Origin: Mesorhizobium sp. DCY119 | GTDB lineage: Bacteria > Pseudomonadota > Alphaproteobacteria > Rhizobiales > Rhizobiaceae | Assembly (NCBI RefSeq): GCF_003590645.1 | Contig: NZ_CP031834.1 | Location: forward strand, 3,534,501 to 3,598,500 | Reading direction: 5' to 3' | Length of the DNA: 64,000 nucleotides | Shown: in pieces, positions 35,887 to 43,744 of the stretch | How the letters are laid out: each line of letters opens with the position of its first letter | How positions within the stretch are numbered: the first letter of the stretch is position 1 | Program-made: the position numbers and the translations under genes | The notes under the pieces: model-generated | Database searches by the model: none | What the model was told of the DNA's origin: nothing | What the model saw: the letters and a program-made list of their open reading frames with translations, nothing else

Positions 35887-36357
35887 ATGCTTGTAGAATT
35901 TACTGACGAGCAGAAGCAAAAAATTGCGAGATCAATAGTTGGCCTAAGCATGCAGGCTGGAGATGAAACCTCATCATCAACTCTGGCGCCACACTGGAAA
36001 CTTCTAAAGATCTTCGTTTCTGACGAGTTCTCAAAAGAGTCAGAGAGCTATCCAATTGAATTTCATTTCATTTTACGAGTTAGCGGATCTTTGTGGCATT
36101 GGGAAAAGAGTGGACCTGATAATTTACGGGTTTCTGCAAAGAATCGGGACGCGACAATAGATATTTTTGTTCCGCTAGATGTCAGCAGAGATGGCGACCA
36201 CAGCCGCATAAAGTCCTTCCTTTCGACGGTCTTGATTGATGGATTCAGACAAATGCTCGACAGGGCAGCCAAGAAGAAAATGATCGATAATGTCGATACT
36301 CTCCTCACCAGATTTGTTCGCTCAATTGATAATTATCGGCAGGCGGAAATAGCATAA
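35887..36357 (+). CDS. AT-rich orphan gene, hypothetical protein
   Basis: A 156-aa protein, MLVEFTDEQKQKIARSIVGL to the end NYRQAEIA, that I do not recognise. It is soluble and mixed alpha/beta, with no signal peptide, and has a long C-terminal helix. Base composition and codon use are clearly more AT-rich than every neighbour (AAA, ATT, TTT and AGA codons), pointing to recent acquisition. It sits right after mccA, in the position where relatives often carry further leucine genes. Small size and foreign composition fit an immunity or anti-toxin type cargo, but nothing proves this. Confidence 0.65.
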   Translation: MLVEFTDEQKQKIARSIVGLSMQAGDETSSSTLAPHWKLLKIFVSDEFSKESESYPIEFHFILRVSGSLWHWEKSGPDNLRVSAKNRDATIDIFVPLDVSRDGDHSRIKSFLSTVLIDGFRQMLDRAAKKKMIDNVDTLLTRFVRSIDNYRQAEIA

Positions 36358-36399
36358 GGCGTTCTTCCGCCGCGTAGCTTACGTAAGCTCCAAATGAAA

Positions 36400-36422
36400 A
36401 TGGCCGGGACAAGCCCGGCCAT
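36400..36422 (-). terminator. Terminator of the LivK-like gene
   Basis: ATGGCCGGG and CCCGGCCAT pair perfectly over 9 bp around ACAAG. On the minus strand it is followed by TTTTCATTT. It lies 22 bp after the binding-protein stop and may also end transcription from the left. Confidence 0.8.
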
Positions 36423-36443
36423 CGACGCGTTTGTTAGTGCAGC

Positions 36444-37562
36444 TTACTGCGCGATCGGCGCGTACTTCCCGTCGTGCCACTGGTTGATGTCGTAGCTGGC
36501 GTTCTTGAGATCGCCCTTTTCGTCGAAGGTGACGTCGCCAACCACGGTCTGGATCGGCTGGCCGTTCTTCAGCGCCTCGGCAACCTTCATCGGGTCGTCG
36601 CTGCCGGCACGCTCGATGCCCTGCGCGAACGCCTGGATGGTGGCGTAGGAGAACAGGGTGAAGCCTTCCGGCACGAAGCCGCCGGCCTTGATCTTCTCGA
36701 CGGCTTCCTTGGCTTCGGGCTTCGCCTGCGGGTCGGACGGGAAGACGAACATCGTGCCTTCACCGGCCGGGCCGGCGATCTGCCAGAATTCCGGCGAGGC
36801 GATCGAGTCAGGCATGATCAGCTGGAACTTGAAGCCCTGCTCGGCCGACTGGCGCAGCATCAGGCCGGCTTCGGGGTGATAGCCGCCGAAATAGACCACG
36901 TCTGCCTTCATTTCCTTCATCTTGGTCACCAGCGCCGAGTAATCCTTCTCGCCGGCGTTGATGCCTTCATACATGACCTCCTTGAGGCCACCTTCGTTCA
37001 TGGTCGCCTTGACGGCATCCGCCACGCCCTGACCATAGGCGCTCTTGTCGTGCAGGATGACGACGTTCTTGCCGGCGTATTTCTTGGCGATCCACGGGCC
37101 GATGAAAGCGCCCTGCGCATCGTCACGCGTGTAGAGACGCATGATCGTCGGCCAGCCCTTCGCAGCCGCGTCGTCGGTCAGCACCGGGTTGGACGAAGCC
37201 GGGCTCATCATCAGCGCGCCGCTTTCGGCATAGACGGCCGATGCCGGAATGCTGGAGCCAGAGCAGGCATGGCCATCGATGAACATGATGCTGTTGGCAA
37301 CGATGCGGTTTGCAACCGACACGGCTTGCTTCGGATCACAGACGTCGTCCTCGACCGAGATCTTGATCTGGCGGCCCATGACGCCGCCCTTCTCGTTGAT
37401 CGCCTTGGCGGCAGCTTCGGCGCCCTGACGGAACTGGTCGCCGATATTGGCAAGCTGGCCGGTCATCGGACCGACGACAGCAAATGTGATGTCATCGGCG
37501 TAAGCAGACGCTGACATCATGAGGCCGGCAAAGACCGCGCCCAGAAGTGTTTTCTTGATCAT
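36444..37562 (-). CDS. livK: Branched-chain amino acid ABC transporter substrate-binding protein
   Basis: A periplasmic binding protein (372 aa) of the LivK/LivJ type. The signal peptide MIKKTLLGAVFAGLMMSASAYA is cut before DDITFAVVGPMTGQLANIGD. Typical family segments are GHACSGSSIPASAVYAESGALMMSPASSNP and VVILHDKSAYGQGVADAVK, and Cys residues could form the usual disulphide. It would bind leucine, isoleucine or valine, which suits the nearby leucine catabolic genes. No permease or ATPase genes are adjacent, so it must use a transporter encoded elsewhere. Confidence 0.9.
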   Translation of the reverse strand: MIKKTLLGAVFAGLMMSASAYADDITFAVVGPMTGQLANIGDQFRQGAEAAAKAINEKGGVMGRQIKISVEDDVCDPKQAVSVANRIVANSIMFIDGHACSGSSIPASAVYAESGALMMSPASSNPVLTDDAAAKGWPTIMRLYTRDDAQGAFIGPWIAKKYAGKNVVILHDKSAYGQGVADAVKATMNEGGLKEVMYEGINAGEKDYSALVTKMKEMKADVVYFGGYHPEAGLMLRQSAEQGFKFQLIMPDSIASPEFWQIAGPAGEGTMFVFPSDPQAKPEAKEAVEKIKAGGFVPEGFTLFSYATIQAFAQGIERAGSDDPMKVAEALKNGQPIQTVVGDVTFDEKGDLKNASYDINQWHDGKYAPIAQ

Positions 37563-37883
37563 TTTCGTTTCCTCCGCAGCGTCGCCCTCGACGCCGAAAG
37601 TGATCCTGATATCGCAGGCACATGGCAAAGGCCACTCGCCAGATCGGCGATCCGGCAAGGCCAGCGGAAAAGATCGTGGAAAAATGAAAAAGCCGCGCCG
37701 GTGTGTTTCCACCGGTCACGGCTTTTGCTGGTTTCGCATTGCGGTCCCTGTTTACCGCAAAACGCTGAGTCGCCCGTTTTCGACATGCGCGGCTGGCCCG
37801 CCTCCAAGCTGCCGCATTCTTTCTATTGAGACCCAGCCGTCTGCGCGGCTTGAGCCTTTTAATTCAAATCCTGGCCTGCACGA
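37563..37883. other. livK upstream region
   Basis: About 321 bp contain the livK leader and promoter and a strong hairpin (37687-37725) listed separately. No gene is visible. Confidence 0.45.
37681..37726 (-). terminator. Hairpin between Sel1-like gene and livK
   Basis: AAAAGCCG...CCGGTG and CACCGG...CGGCTTTT form a long stem around TGTTTC. On the minus strand a T-rich tract follows. It probably terminates the Sel1-like gene; since it lies about 125 bp before livK it could also be an attenuator in the livK leader. Confidence 0.65.
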
Positions 37884-38150
37884 TCAGTGCATGGTCATCC
37901 ATTCGCGCGCTTCGCGCAGTGCCCTGGCGATTTCGAGCTTCGACATCGAAGCCGAAAGTTCGGAGCGCAGTTCCGCGGCGCGGGCCGAGCCCTTGATCGC
38001 GGCGATGTTGAACCATTTGTGGGCGGCGATGGTATCGACTTCACAGTCGCGGCCGGTCGCATACATCATGCCCAGTTCAAAAAGGATATCGGCCTGGGCG
38101 GTTGTTCCCATCGTGCCGAACCCGGCTTCAAGCATTTCAAAACGTGCCAT
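37884..38150 (-). CDS. Small Sel1-like repeat protein
   Basis: An 88-aa protein with one Sel1-type TPR unit: LFELGMMYATGRDCEVDTIAAHKWFNIAAIKGSARA. It is soluble, with no signal peptide. Sel1 units mediate protein contacts; single-unit proteins of this kind are common hypothetical genes in Rhizobiales. The N-terminus MARFEMLEAGFGTMGTTAQ starts at an ATG with no obvious strong ribosome site. Confidence 0.75.
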   Translation of the reverse strand: MARFEMLEAGFGTMGTTAQADILFELGMMYATGRDCEVDTIAAHKWFNIAAIKGSARAAELRSELSASMSKLEIARALREAREWMTMH

Positions 38151-38594
38151 TTCGAAGGTCCCTGTCCGTTGCTGGAAAGCCGCCTCTTTTGTCGTCCTGG
38201 GCTGCTCTTCCGATGCTTCGAAGAATGAACCTGAGCCTTGAATCCGTCGTTAAATCACGTGCTTAATTTGGCGCAAACAAAGTTCAAACAAGAGGTAAAC
38301 GCCTGAATTTGTTAAGGATAGGGATGCGGGGATTCCGGGCTTTCTCAGAAAATTTGAAGAAAATGCATGCGGTGGAAGGAAACCCTTCCGTAACCACGAA
38401 AACCGGTCGCATGAGAGCCGAACATGAAAATCGGCCGGCTGCGGACCGTTTGCCTCTGCAAAAAACCTGCTTTCCTTCCGCAAGGACACCGCTTTTGTTT
38501 TTCCGGCGACTGGATTAGCTTACGTTTGCGTAAACGGCGGAATGGCGGGAGAGAGCAGGCCGGACCGATAGACGCTCAAAAAGGGAGGACATCG
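38151..38594. other. Intergenic region Sel1-like gene / DUF2147 gene
   Basis: About 444 bp without a convincing gene; a 79-codon minus-strand reading frame here has no ribosome site and no family look. It contains TTACG-TTTG-CGTAA (38520-38533), about 60 bp before the next start, a possible operator. Both divergent promoters must be here. Confidence 0.45.
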
Positions 38595-38936
38595 ATGTTT
38601 CGTAAGATGAGCATGGCAATTGCGGCGACGCTTTTGATGGCAGGCGCGGCCTATGCCGATCCGATCGAAGGCAACTGGAAGACCAAGAGCGGCGAGACCG
38701 CTGCGATTGCCAGTTGCGGCGGCGGCTTCTGTATCACGTTGAAGACAGGCAAATATGCCGGCAAGTCGATTGGCAAGATGAGCGCCAGCGGCAGCAATCA
38801 ATATAGCGGCTCGATCACCGACCCGGCTGACGACAAGACCTATTCCGGGTCAGGAACGCTTTCGGGCGCGAAGCTCAATATGACCGGCTGCGCGCTCAAG
38901 ATTTTCTGCAAGACCCAGGTCTGGTCGAAGCTTTAG
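38595..38936 (+). CDS. Small secreted DUF2147-type protein
   Basis: A 113-aa exported protein. The signal peptide MFRKMSMAIAATLLMAGAAYA is cut before DPIEGNWKTKSGE. The mature part has the DUF2147 look: an EGNWKTKSGETAAI opening strand, GKMSASGSNQYSGSITDPAD and a final GCALKIFCKTQVW. Four Cys could form two disulphides. A ribosome site GGGAGG precedes the ATG. Function is unknown; relatives are lipocalin-like beta proteins of the periplasm. Confidence 0.82.
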   Translation: MFRKMSMAIAATLLMAGAAYADPIEGNWKTKSGETAAIASCGGGFCITLKTGKYAGKSIGKMSASGSNQYSGSITDPADDKTYSGSGTLSGAKLNMTGCALKIFCKTQVWSKL

Positions 38937-38995
38937 TTTTTCCAAAGCTCAGCACACCGGCGAAGGAAGCACCCTGCGCCGGTGTGCTGAAAACT

Positions 38996-39700
38996 TCAGG
39001 CGCGGGCCTTTTGCCCGAACAAAACTTTCTGGGCTTCCTTGTCGTCGGCGAGATTGCGCCGGTGATCTTCACCGACAGTTATCGCCTTCTGGACAGCGGG
39101 CCGCGCCAGAATGGCATCGAACCAGCGCTTCAGGTTCGGGAAATCCTCGATCTCCTGGCCCTGGTTCTTATAGGGCCGCACCCATCCGATGCTGGCCATA
39201 TCAGCGATCGAGTAATCGCCGGCTAGAAATTCACGGTCGGCAAGGCGCTTGTTCATCACGCCATAAAGGCGGTTCACCTCATTCGTATAGCGGTCGATGC
39301 CGTACTGGATCTTCTCCGGTGCATATTGCCGGAAATGGTGGGCCTGCCCGGCCATCGGTCCAAGGCCGCCCATCTGCCAGAACAGCCACTGATCGACCTC
39401 GACGCGCAGGCGTTCGTCGGCAGGGTAGAACTTGCCGAACTTGCGGCCGAGATATTGCAGGATCGCACCGGATTCGAAAACGGAGATCGGCTCGCCACCG
39501 GGTCCCTCGGGATCGACGATGGCCGGCATGCGGTTGTTGGGCGCGATTTTCAGGAATGACGGCTCGAACTGCTCGCCCTTGCCGATATTCACATATTTGA
39601 CCGTGTAGGGAACGCCGAGTTCCTCAAGCATGATCGTGATCTTCCAGCCGTTCGGTGTCGGCCAATAGTGGAGTTCGATCGGCTTGGTCTGCGTCGTCAT
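38996..39700 (-). CDS. Glutathione S-transferase, YfcG/YghU-like
   Basis: A 234-aa cytosolic GST. The thioredoxin-like N-terminus reads IELHYWPTPNGWKITIMLEE with the TPNG motif (Thr/Asn near the glutathione thiol) typical of the Nu class. APNNRMPAIVD carries the cis-Pro and VFESGAILQYLGRK the Glu-Ser glutathione contact. The C-terminal helical domain has GDYSIADMASIGW. Nu-class enzymes act mainly as disulphide-bond reductases and peroxidases. I chose MTTQTKP as start; upstream codons read like non-coding sequence. Confidence 0.9.
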   Translation of the reverse strand: MTTQTKPIELHYWPTPNGWKITIMLEELGVPYTVKYVNIGKGEQFEPSFLKIAPNNRMPAIVDPEGPGGEPISVFESGAILQYLGRKFGKFYPADERLRVEVDQWLFWQMGGLGPMAGQAHHFRQYAPEKIQYGIDRYTNEVNRLYGVMNKRLADREFLAGDYSIADMASIGWVRPYKNQGQEIEDFPNLKRWFDAILARPAVQKAITVGEDHRRNLADDKEAQKVLFGQKARA

Positions 39701-39871
39701 GGGAGGGTTCTCCGTTTCGGGAATGCTCTCAGCACATAGGCAGGCGGCGGCGAAACACAAGCCAACAAACCGAACACGTCGATTAATAAAATTGAACCGA
39801 AGATGAACGGCCGTCTCAGAGGTCGTTCAGCCGCGTTCGGGCATTCTCCCCGTCATTGAAGGAGACACCCA

Positions 39872-40036
39872 ATGCTTGCTCGCCGGTTCACCATAGTCTG
39901 CCTGCTGATGACCCTGTTCGGAATGACCTTCTCGATACTGGTTGCGCAGGCAAACCGTTCGACGCGCTCCTGGGAACAAGGAATGACCAGGCTCTGCTCG
40001 AACGATCCGACCTGCATCACAAGCTTCCGCCCGTAA
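39872..40036 (+). CDS. Small membrane or secreted peptide
   Basis: A 54-aa ORF with ATG at 39872 and GGAG 9 bp upstream. It begins MLARRFTIVCLLMTLFGMTF and ends CSNDPTCITSFRP. One hydrophobic segment (FTIVCLLMTLFGMTFSILVA) and a short Cys-pair tail suggest a membrane-anchored or exported peptide. I do not know a family. It is too short for routine ORF calling. Confidence 0.5.
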   Translation: MLARRFTIVCLLMTLFGMTFSILVAQANRSTRSWEQGMTRLCSNDPTCITSFRP

Positions 40037-40067
40037 CCGAACACCGGACCAGAAAAGCACCACGTCC

Positions 40068-40262
40068 ATGAACAAGATCGCCGCCACCTCGATGAATACC
40101 CTTCGGCTCCTGCCGCGGGCGGCACTTATCCTGGCCATGCTGGCAGCTCCGGTGCTGGCCGTGCCCGCAGCCCGCGGCTCGACCGGCACGACGATCGAAG
40201 CACCGGCACACAAGAAGGTCGGCGCGGGGTTCGTCCTGCTGATGAGTCTGCAGCGCGGCTGA
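40068..40262 (+). CDS. Small exported protein, hypothetical
   Basis: A 64-aa ORF, 31 bp after the previous peptide. Its N-terminus MNKIAATSMNTLRLLPRAAL and LILAMLAAPVLAVPA look like a signal peptide with an AVPA-like cut. The rest (GSTGTTIEAPAHKKVGAGFV) is short. The ribosome site is weak. It may be real but rests only on the signal-like start and position. Confidence 0.35.
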   Translation: MNKIAATSMNTLRLLPRAALILAMLAAPVLAVPAARGSTGTTIEAPAHKKVGAGFVLLMSLQRG

Positions 40263-40331
40263 CCAATAAAAAAGCACCGCTGACCCAGTCGTCCCCCTCC
40301 CAAGGTTGGAAGCAAGTCTCTATATTGGGTC

Positions 40332-41834
40332 ATGGAAAAGAGAATCTACCCAGAACCCATTGAATTGATTGCCAGCCCGGAACCTTACGGGCTGCATAGC
40401 TTTAACGATGCCAACGAGGCCGTTGCGGCGCTCCAATTTCTTTACAGCCGAAACACCGCATTTTTGCGGGACTCCTTCACCGCCCTTGCAAATGGCGGTG
40501 ATCTAAACAGGCGATATCGCGCCTTCTATCCCGAAGTCGGGGTAACGATCGCTTCCTACACGCAGGTCGATTCCCGCCAGGCCTACGGCCATATGCCTTT
40601 GCCGGGCCACTACGCGACGACCATCACCCGCCCCGACCTGTTCGAAAGCTATCTCCTCGAGCAGCTTGGCATGATCATGCGGAACCATGGCGTGCAGATC
40701 ACCGTGTCGGAATCGGGAACGCCGATCCCGTTGCATTTTGCTTTCCTCGAAGGCACCCATGTCGACGGATCGATTGCCGACCGCATCAAACGCCCGATCC
40801 GCGATCTCTTCGATGTACCGGACCTCGATGGCACCGACGACCATATCGCCAACGGCACTTTCGAGTCCCTACCGGGCGATACGCGCCCGCTCGCGCCCTT
40901 CACCGCGCAGCGCATCGACTATTCGCTGCACCGCCTGTCGCACTACACGGCGACGGCGCCGAACCATTTCCAGAATTTCGTGCTCTTCACCAATTACCAA
41001 TTCTACATCGACGAGTTCTGCGTCTATGCCCGCGACCTGATGGCGAATGGCGGTGGCGGCTACGACGAATTCGTGGAGCCCGGCCATGTCATCACCAAAG
41101 CCGGCGAAAACAGGCCGTCCGAGGGCGCGACGCCCCCGCGCATGCCGCAAATGCCGGCCTATCACCTGAAGAAGGCCGGCCATGCCGGCATCACCATGGT
41201 CAATATCGGCGTCGGCCCGTCCAACGCCAAGACCATCACCGACCATGTCGCCGTGCTGCGGCCCCATGCCTGGCTGATGCTCGGCCACTGCGCCGGCCTG
41301 CGCAACACACAGGCGCTCGGCGACTATGTGCTGGCACATGCCTATGTGCGCGAGGACCACGTGCTCGACGACGACCTTCCGGTCTGGGTTCCCATCCCGC
41401 CATTGGCCGAAATCCAGGTGGCGTTGCAGGAAGCGGTCGCCGAGGTAACCGGGCTTTCCGGCTACGAGCTGAAGCGCATCATGCGCACCGGCACAGTCGC
41501 GACCATCGACAACCGCAACTGGGAGCTGCGCGACCAGCGCGGCCCGGTTCAGCGGCTGTCGCAGTCGCGGGCGATCGCACTTGATATGGAGTCTGCCACG
41601 ATCGCGGCGAACGGCTTCCGGTTCCGCGTGCCTTACGGAACGCTGCTCTGCGTTTCCGACAAGCCGCTGCATGGCGAGCTGAAACTTCCCGGCATGGCCA
41701 GTGAGTTTTACAAGCGCCAGGTGGCCCAGCATCTCACCATCGGCATCAGGGCGATGGAGAAGCTGGCAGAGATGCCGATGGATCGCCTGCATTCACGCAA
41801 GCTTCGCAGTTTCTCGGAGACGGCATTTCAGTAG
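40332..41834 (+). CDS. amn: AMP nucleosidase
   Basis: A 500-aa enzyme that splits AMP into adenine and ribose 5-phosphate. It has an N-terminal AMN domain (residues about 1-180; RRYRAFYPEVGVTIASYTQV) and a C-terminal phosphorylase-fold catalytic domain. MLGHCAGLRNTQALGDYVLA and DMESATIAANGFRFRVPYGTLLCVSDKPLHGELK carry the conserved Glu and Asp of the family. The length fits Amn. It is monocistronic, with an exo/endonuclease-family gene 125 bp downstream. Confidence 0.95.
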   Translation: MEKRIYPEPIELIASPEPYGLHSFNDANEAVAALQFLYSRNTAFLRDSFTALANGGDLNRRYRAFYPEVGVTIASYTQVDSRQAYGHMPLPGHYATTITRPDLFESYLLEQLGMIMRNHGVQITVSESGTPIPLHFAFLEGTHVDGSIADRIKRPIRDLFDVPDLDGTDDHIANGTFESLPGDTRPLAPFTAQRIDYSLHRLSHYTATAPNHFQNFVLFTNYQFYIDEFCVYARDLMANGGGGYDEFVEPGHVITKAGENRPSEGATPPRMPQMPAYHLKKAGHAGITMVNIGVGPSNAKTITDHVAVLRPHAWLMLGHCAGLRNTQALGDYVLAHAYVREDHVLDDDLPVWVPIPPLAEIQVALQEAVAEVTGLSGYELKRIMRTGTVATIDNRNWELRDQRGPVQRLSQSRAIALDMESATIAANGFRFRVPYGTLLCVSDKPLHGELKLPGMASEFYKRQVAQHLTIGIRAMEKLAEMPMDRLHSRKLRSFSETAFQ

Positions 41835-41959
41835 GAAAATCGAGATCAGAAAGGCCCAAAGCCTCAACGGTCGAAAAAATTGCAATAATCCACCCGGGCG
41901 AAGGGCTTCGCCCGATTGCATATCTTGAATGAGCCGCATTCTTGCCGATAAGGACGGGA

Positions 41960-42991
41960 ATGAGCACAAATAACACACGAAACAAGCTGACCACGGGGGC
42001 GTTCATCGCCGTCCTCGTGCTTTCGCTACCCCTGATTGCCGGCTTCTTCGGAAGGCTGCACCCGGTTTTCGATTCCTTCGCTCATTTCCGCGTGCACCTT
42101 GCCGTGCTGATGGCAATTGCCGCCCTTCCCCTGTTTGCGAGCAGGTATCGGAAGGAAGGTGTGGCAGCATTGCTGCTGGCGGTTGCTGCTTTCACGACGA
42201 CATCGAATTCCCTCGGCCTCGGCGCGGTCCACGCCGGCAGCTTCCAGCCCAAGAGCGACGAGCAGCCGACCTACAAATTGCTGCAGCTCAACCTCCGCTA
42301 CAACAACCCGGAACCGAACAAGGTGCTGTCCCTGATCGGACGCCTTCGGCCGGACGTCGTGACGCTGGAGGAGGTCTCCGACATGTGGAAGGAGAAGCTG
42401 GCGCTGCTGTCGTCGGCATATCCCTACAGCATCATCTGCCCCTATCCCAACCGCGTCTTCGGCGTCGCGATCCTCTCTAGCCGGCCGATGGCTGACGGTG
42501 CCCAGGCGAATTGCTACGAACGCGGCTCGCTGGCCATCGCCCCGGTCAATTTCGGCGGCAAGACGGTGGAGGTAGCGGCACTTCATCTTGGCTGGCCGTG
42601 GCCGTTCAAACAGTCACGGCAGATTTCGGCAGTGGCCCAGCCACTGTCGCTGCTTGGTGGCACCGCATTGCTGGCCGGCGATTTCAACGCGACGCCGTGG
42701 AGTGCCGCGACCGCACGCGTCGGAAAGCTCGGCGATCTCACTATGGTGCCGTCGGTGGGCCCGACATGGCAATGGTGGCGGCTGCCGGAGTTCCTGCGCT
42801 TCAGCGGCTTGCCGATCGATCAGGTTTTTCACAAGGGCGACGTGATCGTGAATTCCGCGCACACGCTGGTGGAAGCAGGCTCAGACCACCTGCCCGTGCT
42901 GGTAGAGTTCTCGCTTAAGCCGACGGAAAAAGAACAGGAGACCGTTACCGCGACAGTCTCCGCCGGAAAACCTGTCCTGCCGAACGGTTGA
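41960..42991 (+). CDS. Membrane-anchored endonuclease/exonuclease/phosphatase family protein
   Basis: A 343-aa protein. Residues about 12-85 hold three hydrophobic helices (FIAVLVLSLPLIAGFF, LAVLMAIAALPLFA, AALLLAVAAFTTT). A C-terminal EEP domain follows: LLQLNLRYNNPE (Asn), LRPDVVTLEEVSD (catalytic Glu), LLAGDFNATPWS (Asp, Asn) and a final AGSDHLPVLVEF (Asp-His). All metal and catalytic positions are present. This architecture resembles YafD-like proteins; substrates are unknown and could be DNA or phosphoester lipids. I chose ATG at 41960 over the upstream TTG because AAGGACGGG precedes it. Confidence 0.85.
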   Translation: MSTNNTRNKLTTGAFIAVLVLSLPLIAGFFGRLHPVFDSFAHFRVHLAVLMAIAALPLFASRYRKEGVAALLLAVAAFTTTSNSLGLGAVHAGSFQPKSDEQPTYKLLQLNLRYNNPEPNKVLSLIGRLRPDVVTLEEVSDMWKEKLALLSSAYPYSIICPYPNRVFGVAILSSRPMADGAQANCYERGSLAIAPVNFGGKTVEVAALHLGWPWPFKQSRQISAVAQPLSLLGGTALLAGDFNATPWSAATARVGKLGDLTMVPSVGPTWQWWRLPEFLRFSGLPIDQVFHKGDVIVNSAHTLVEAGSDHLPVLVEFSLKPTEKEQETVTATVSAGKPVLPNG

Positions 42992-43002
42992 CGTCCAGAA
43001 CC

Positions 43003-43599
43003 TTAATTCTGCTTGGCGGTCAGCAGCGCAAGCATGCCGTCGACGTTGCCGCCATAGTGGTGTTCTTTGGCATCGAACTGCCGCTGCTTGCCTTCATACG
43101 TTGACTCGACACCGCGAACGCGGCGCAGCCGCTCCAGGTTCGACTTCGAGCAATCGGGATCGTTGTCGTTGGCGATACCGGCCACGGCTTTTTCCGCGGC
43201 ATCGACCATTTCACGCGCTATGCGGCCATGGGTTTCTTCATGCGTGCGCACACTGTCCATGAATTTGGCCCAGCGTTTCTGCAGATCGGGCGACATCCCA
43301 CCCTTCACCCAGGGATAGCGGTACGTAATGTAAAGCGTTGCGCCTGGGTTCGCCACACGGCATCCGCCGCCTGATTTGTCCCACTTGGTGTTCCAGCGAA
43401 GCGAGTAGCGCGTCTGCGCCATGGCGTGCACCATGTAGCCCTTCTTGGGGCCGGTTCGCTTCATGGCTGCAAGCAATTCTTCCCCGGTCTTGCCGGTGAT
43501 CGTGTAGTTTTCTTTCATGACGACTACGTTCGACCCTGCCGAAGCGGCATTGGTCAGGCCGAGAACGGCGGCAAGCACTGCTACTCCAACACAACGCAT
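43003..43599 (-). CDS. Secreted DUF922 putative zinc protease
   Basis: A 198-aa exported protein. The signal peptide MRCVGVAVLAAVLGLTNAASA is followed by NVVVMKENYTITGKTGEELL. DUF922 features are YMVHAMAQTRYSLRWNTKW and the metal site RTHEETHGRIARE, an HExxH motif. Members are predicted zinc-dependent periplasmic proteases. I chose MRCVG; the longer frame would put 28 polar/hydrophobic residues before the signal peptide. Confidence 0.85.
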   Translation of the reverse strand: MRCVGVAVLAAVLGLTNAASAGSNVVVMKENYTITGKTGEELLAAMKRTGPKKGYMVHAMAQTRYSLRWNTKWDKSGGGCRVANPGATLYITYRYPWVKGGMSPDLQKRWAKFMDSVRTHEETHGRIAREMVDAAEKAVAGIANDNDPDCSKSNLERLRRVRGVESTYEGKQRQFDAKEHHYGGNVDGMLALLTAKQN

Positions 43600-43744
43600 G
43601 GCTTTGCTCCAGCAAGGAAAGCCGAGCCAAGCACATCGCCAGGGCGATTTCAACAATTTGTGAACCATAACGGCACAATTCATGTTGCGCCGCCCGCACC
43701 GCCGTCATTTACAGCGGTTTCCCACAGTCACCGAAATATGACCG

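Noticed and set aside
36376-36389. 14-bp palindrome AGCTTACGTAAGCT as an operator
   Set aside because: It lies between two gene 3' ends, not at a promoter; likely chance or part of a termination region.
38250-38489. 79-codon minus-strand frame
   Set aside because: No ribosome site, no family resemblance, lies in a promoter region.
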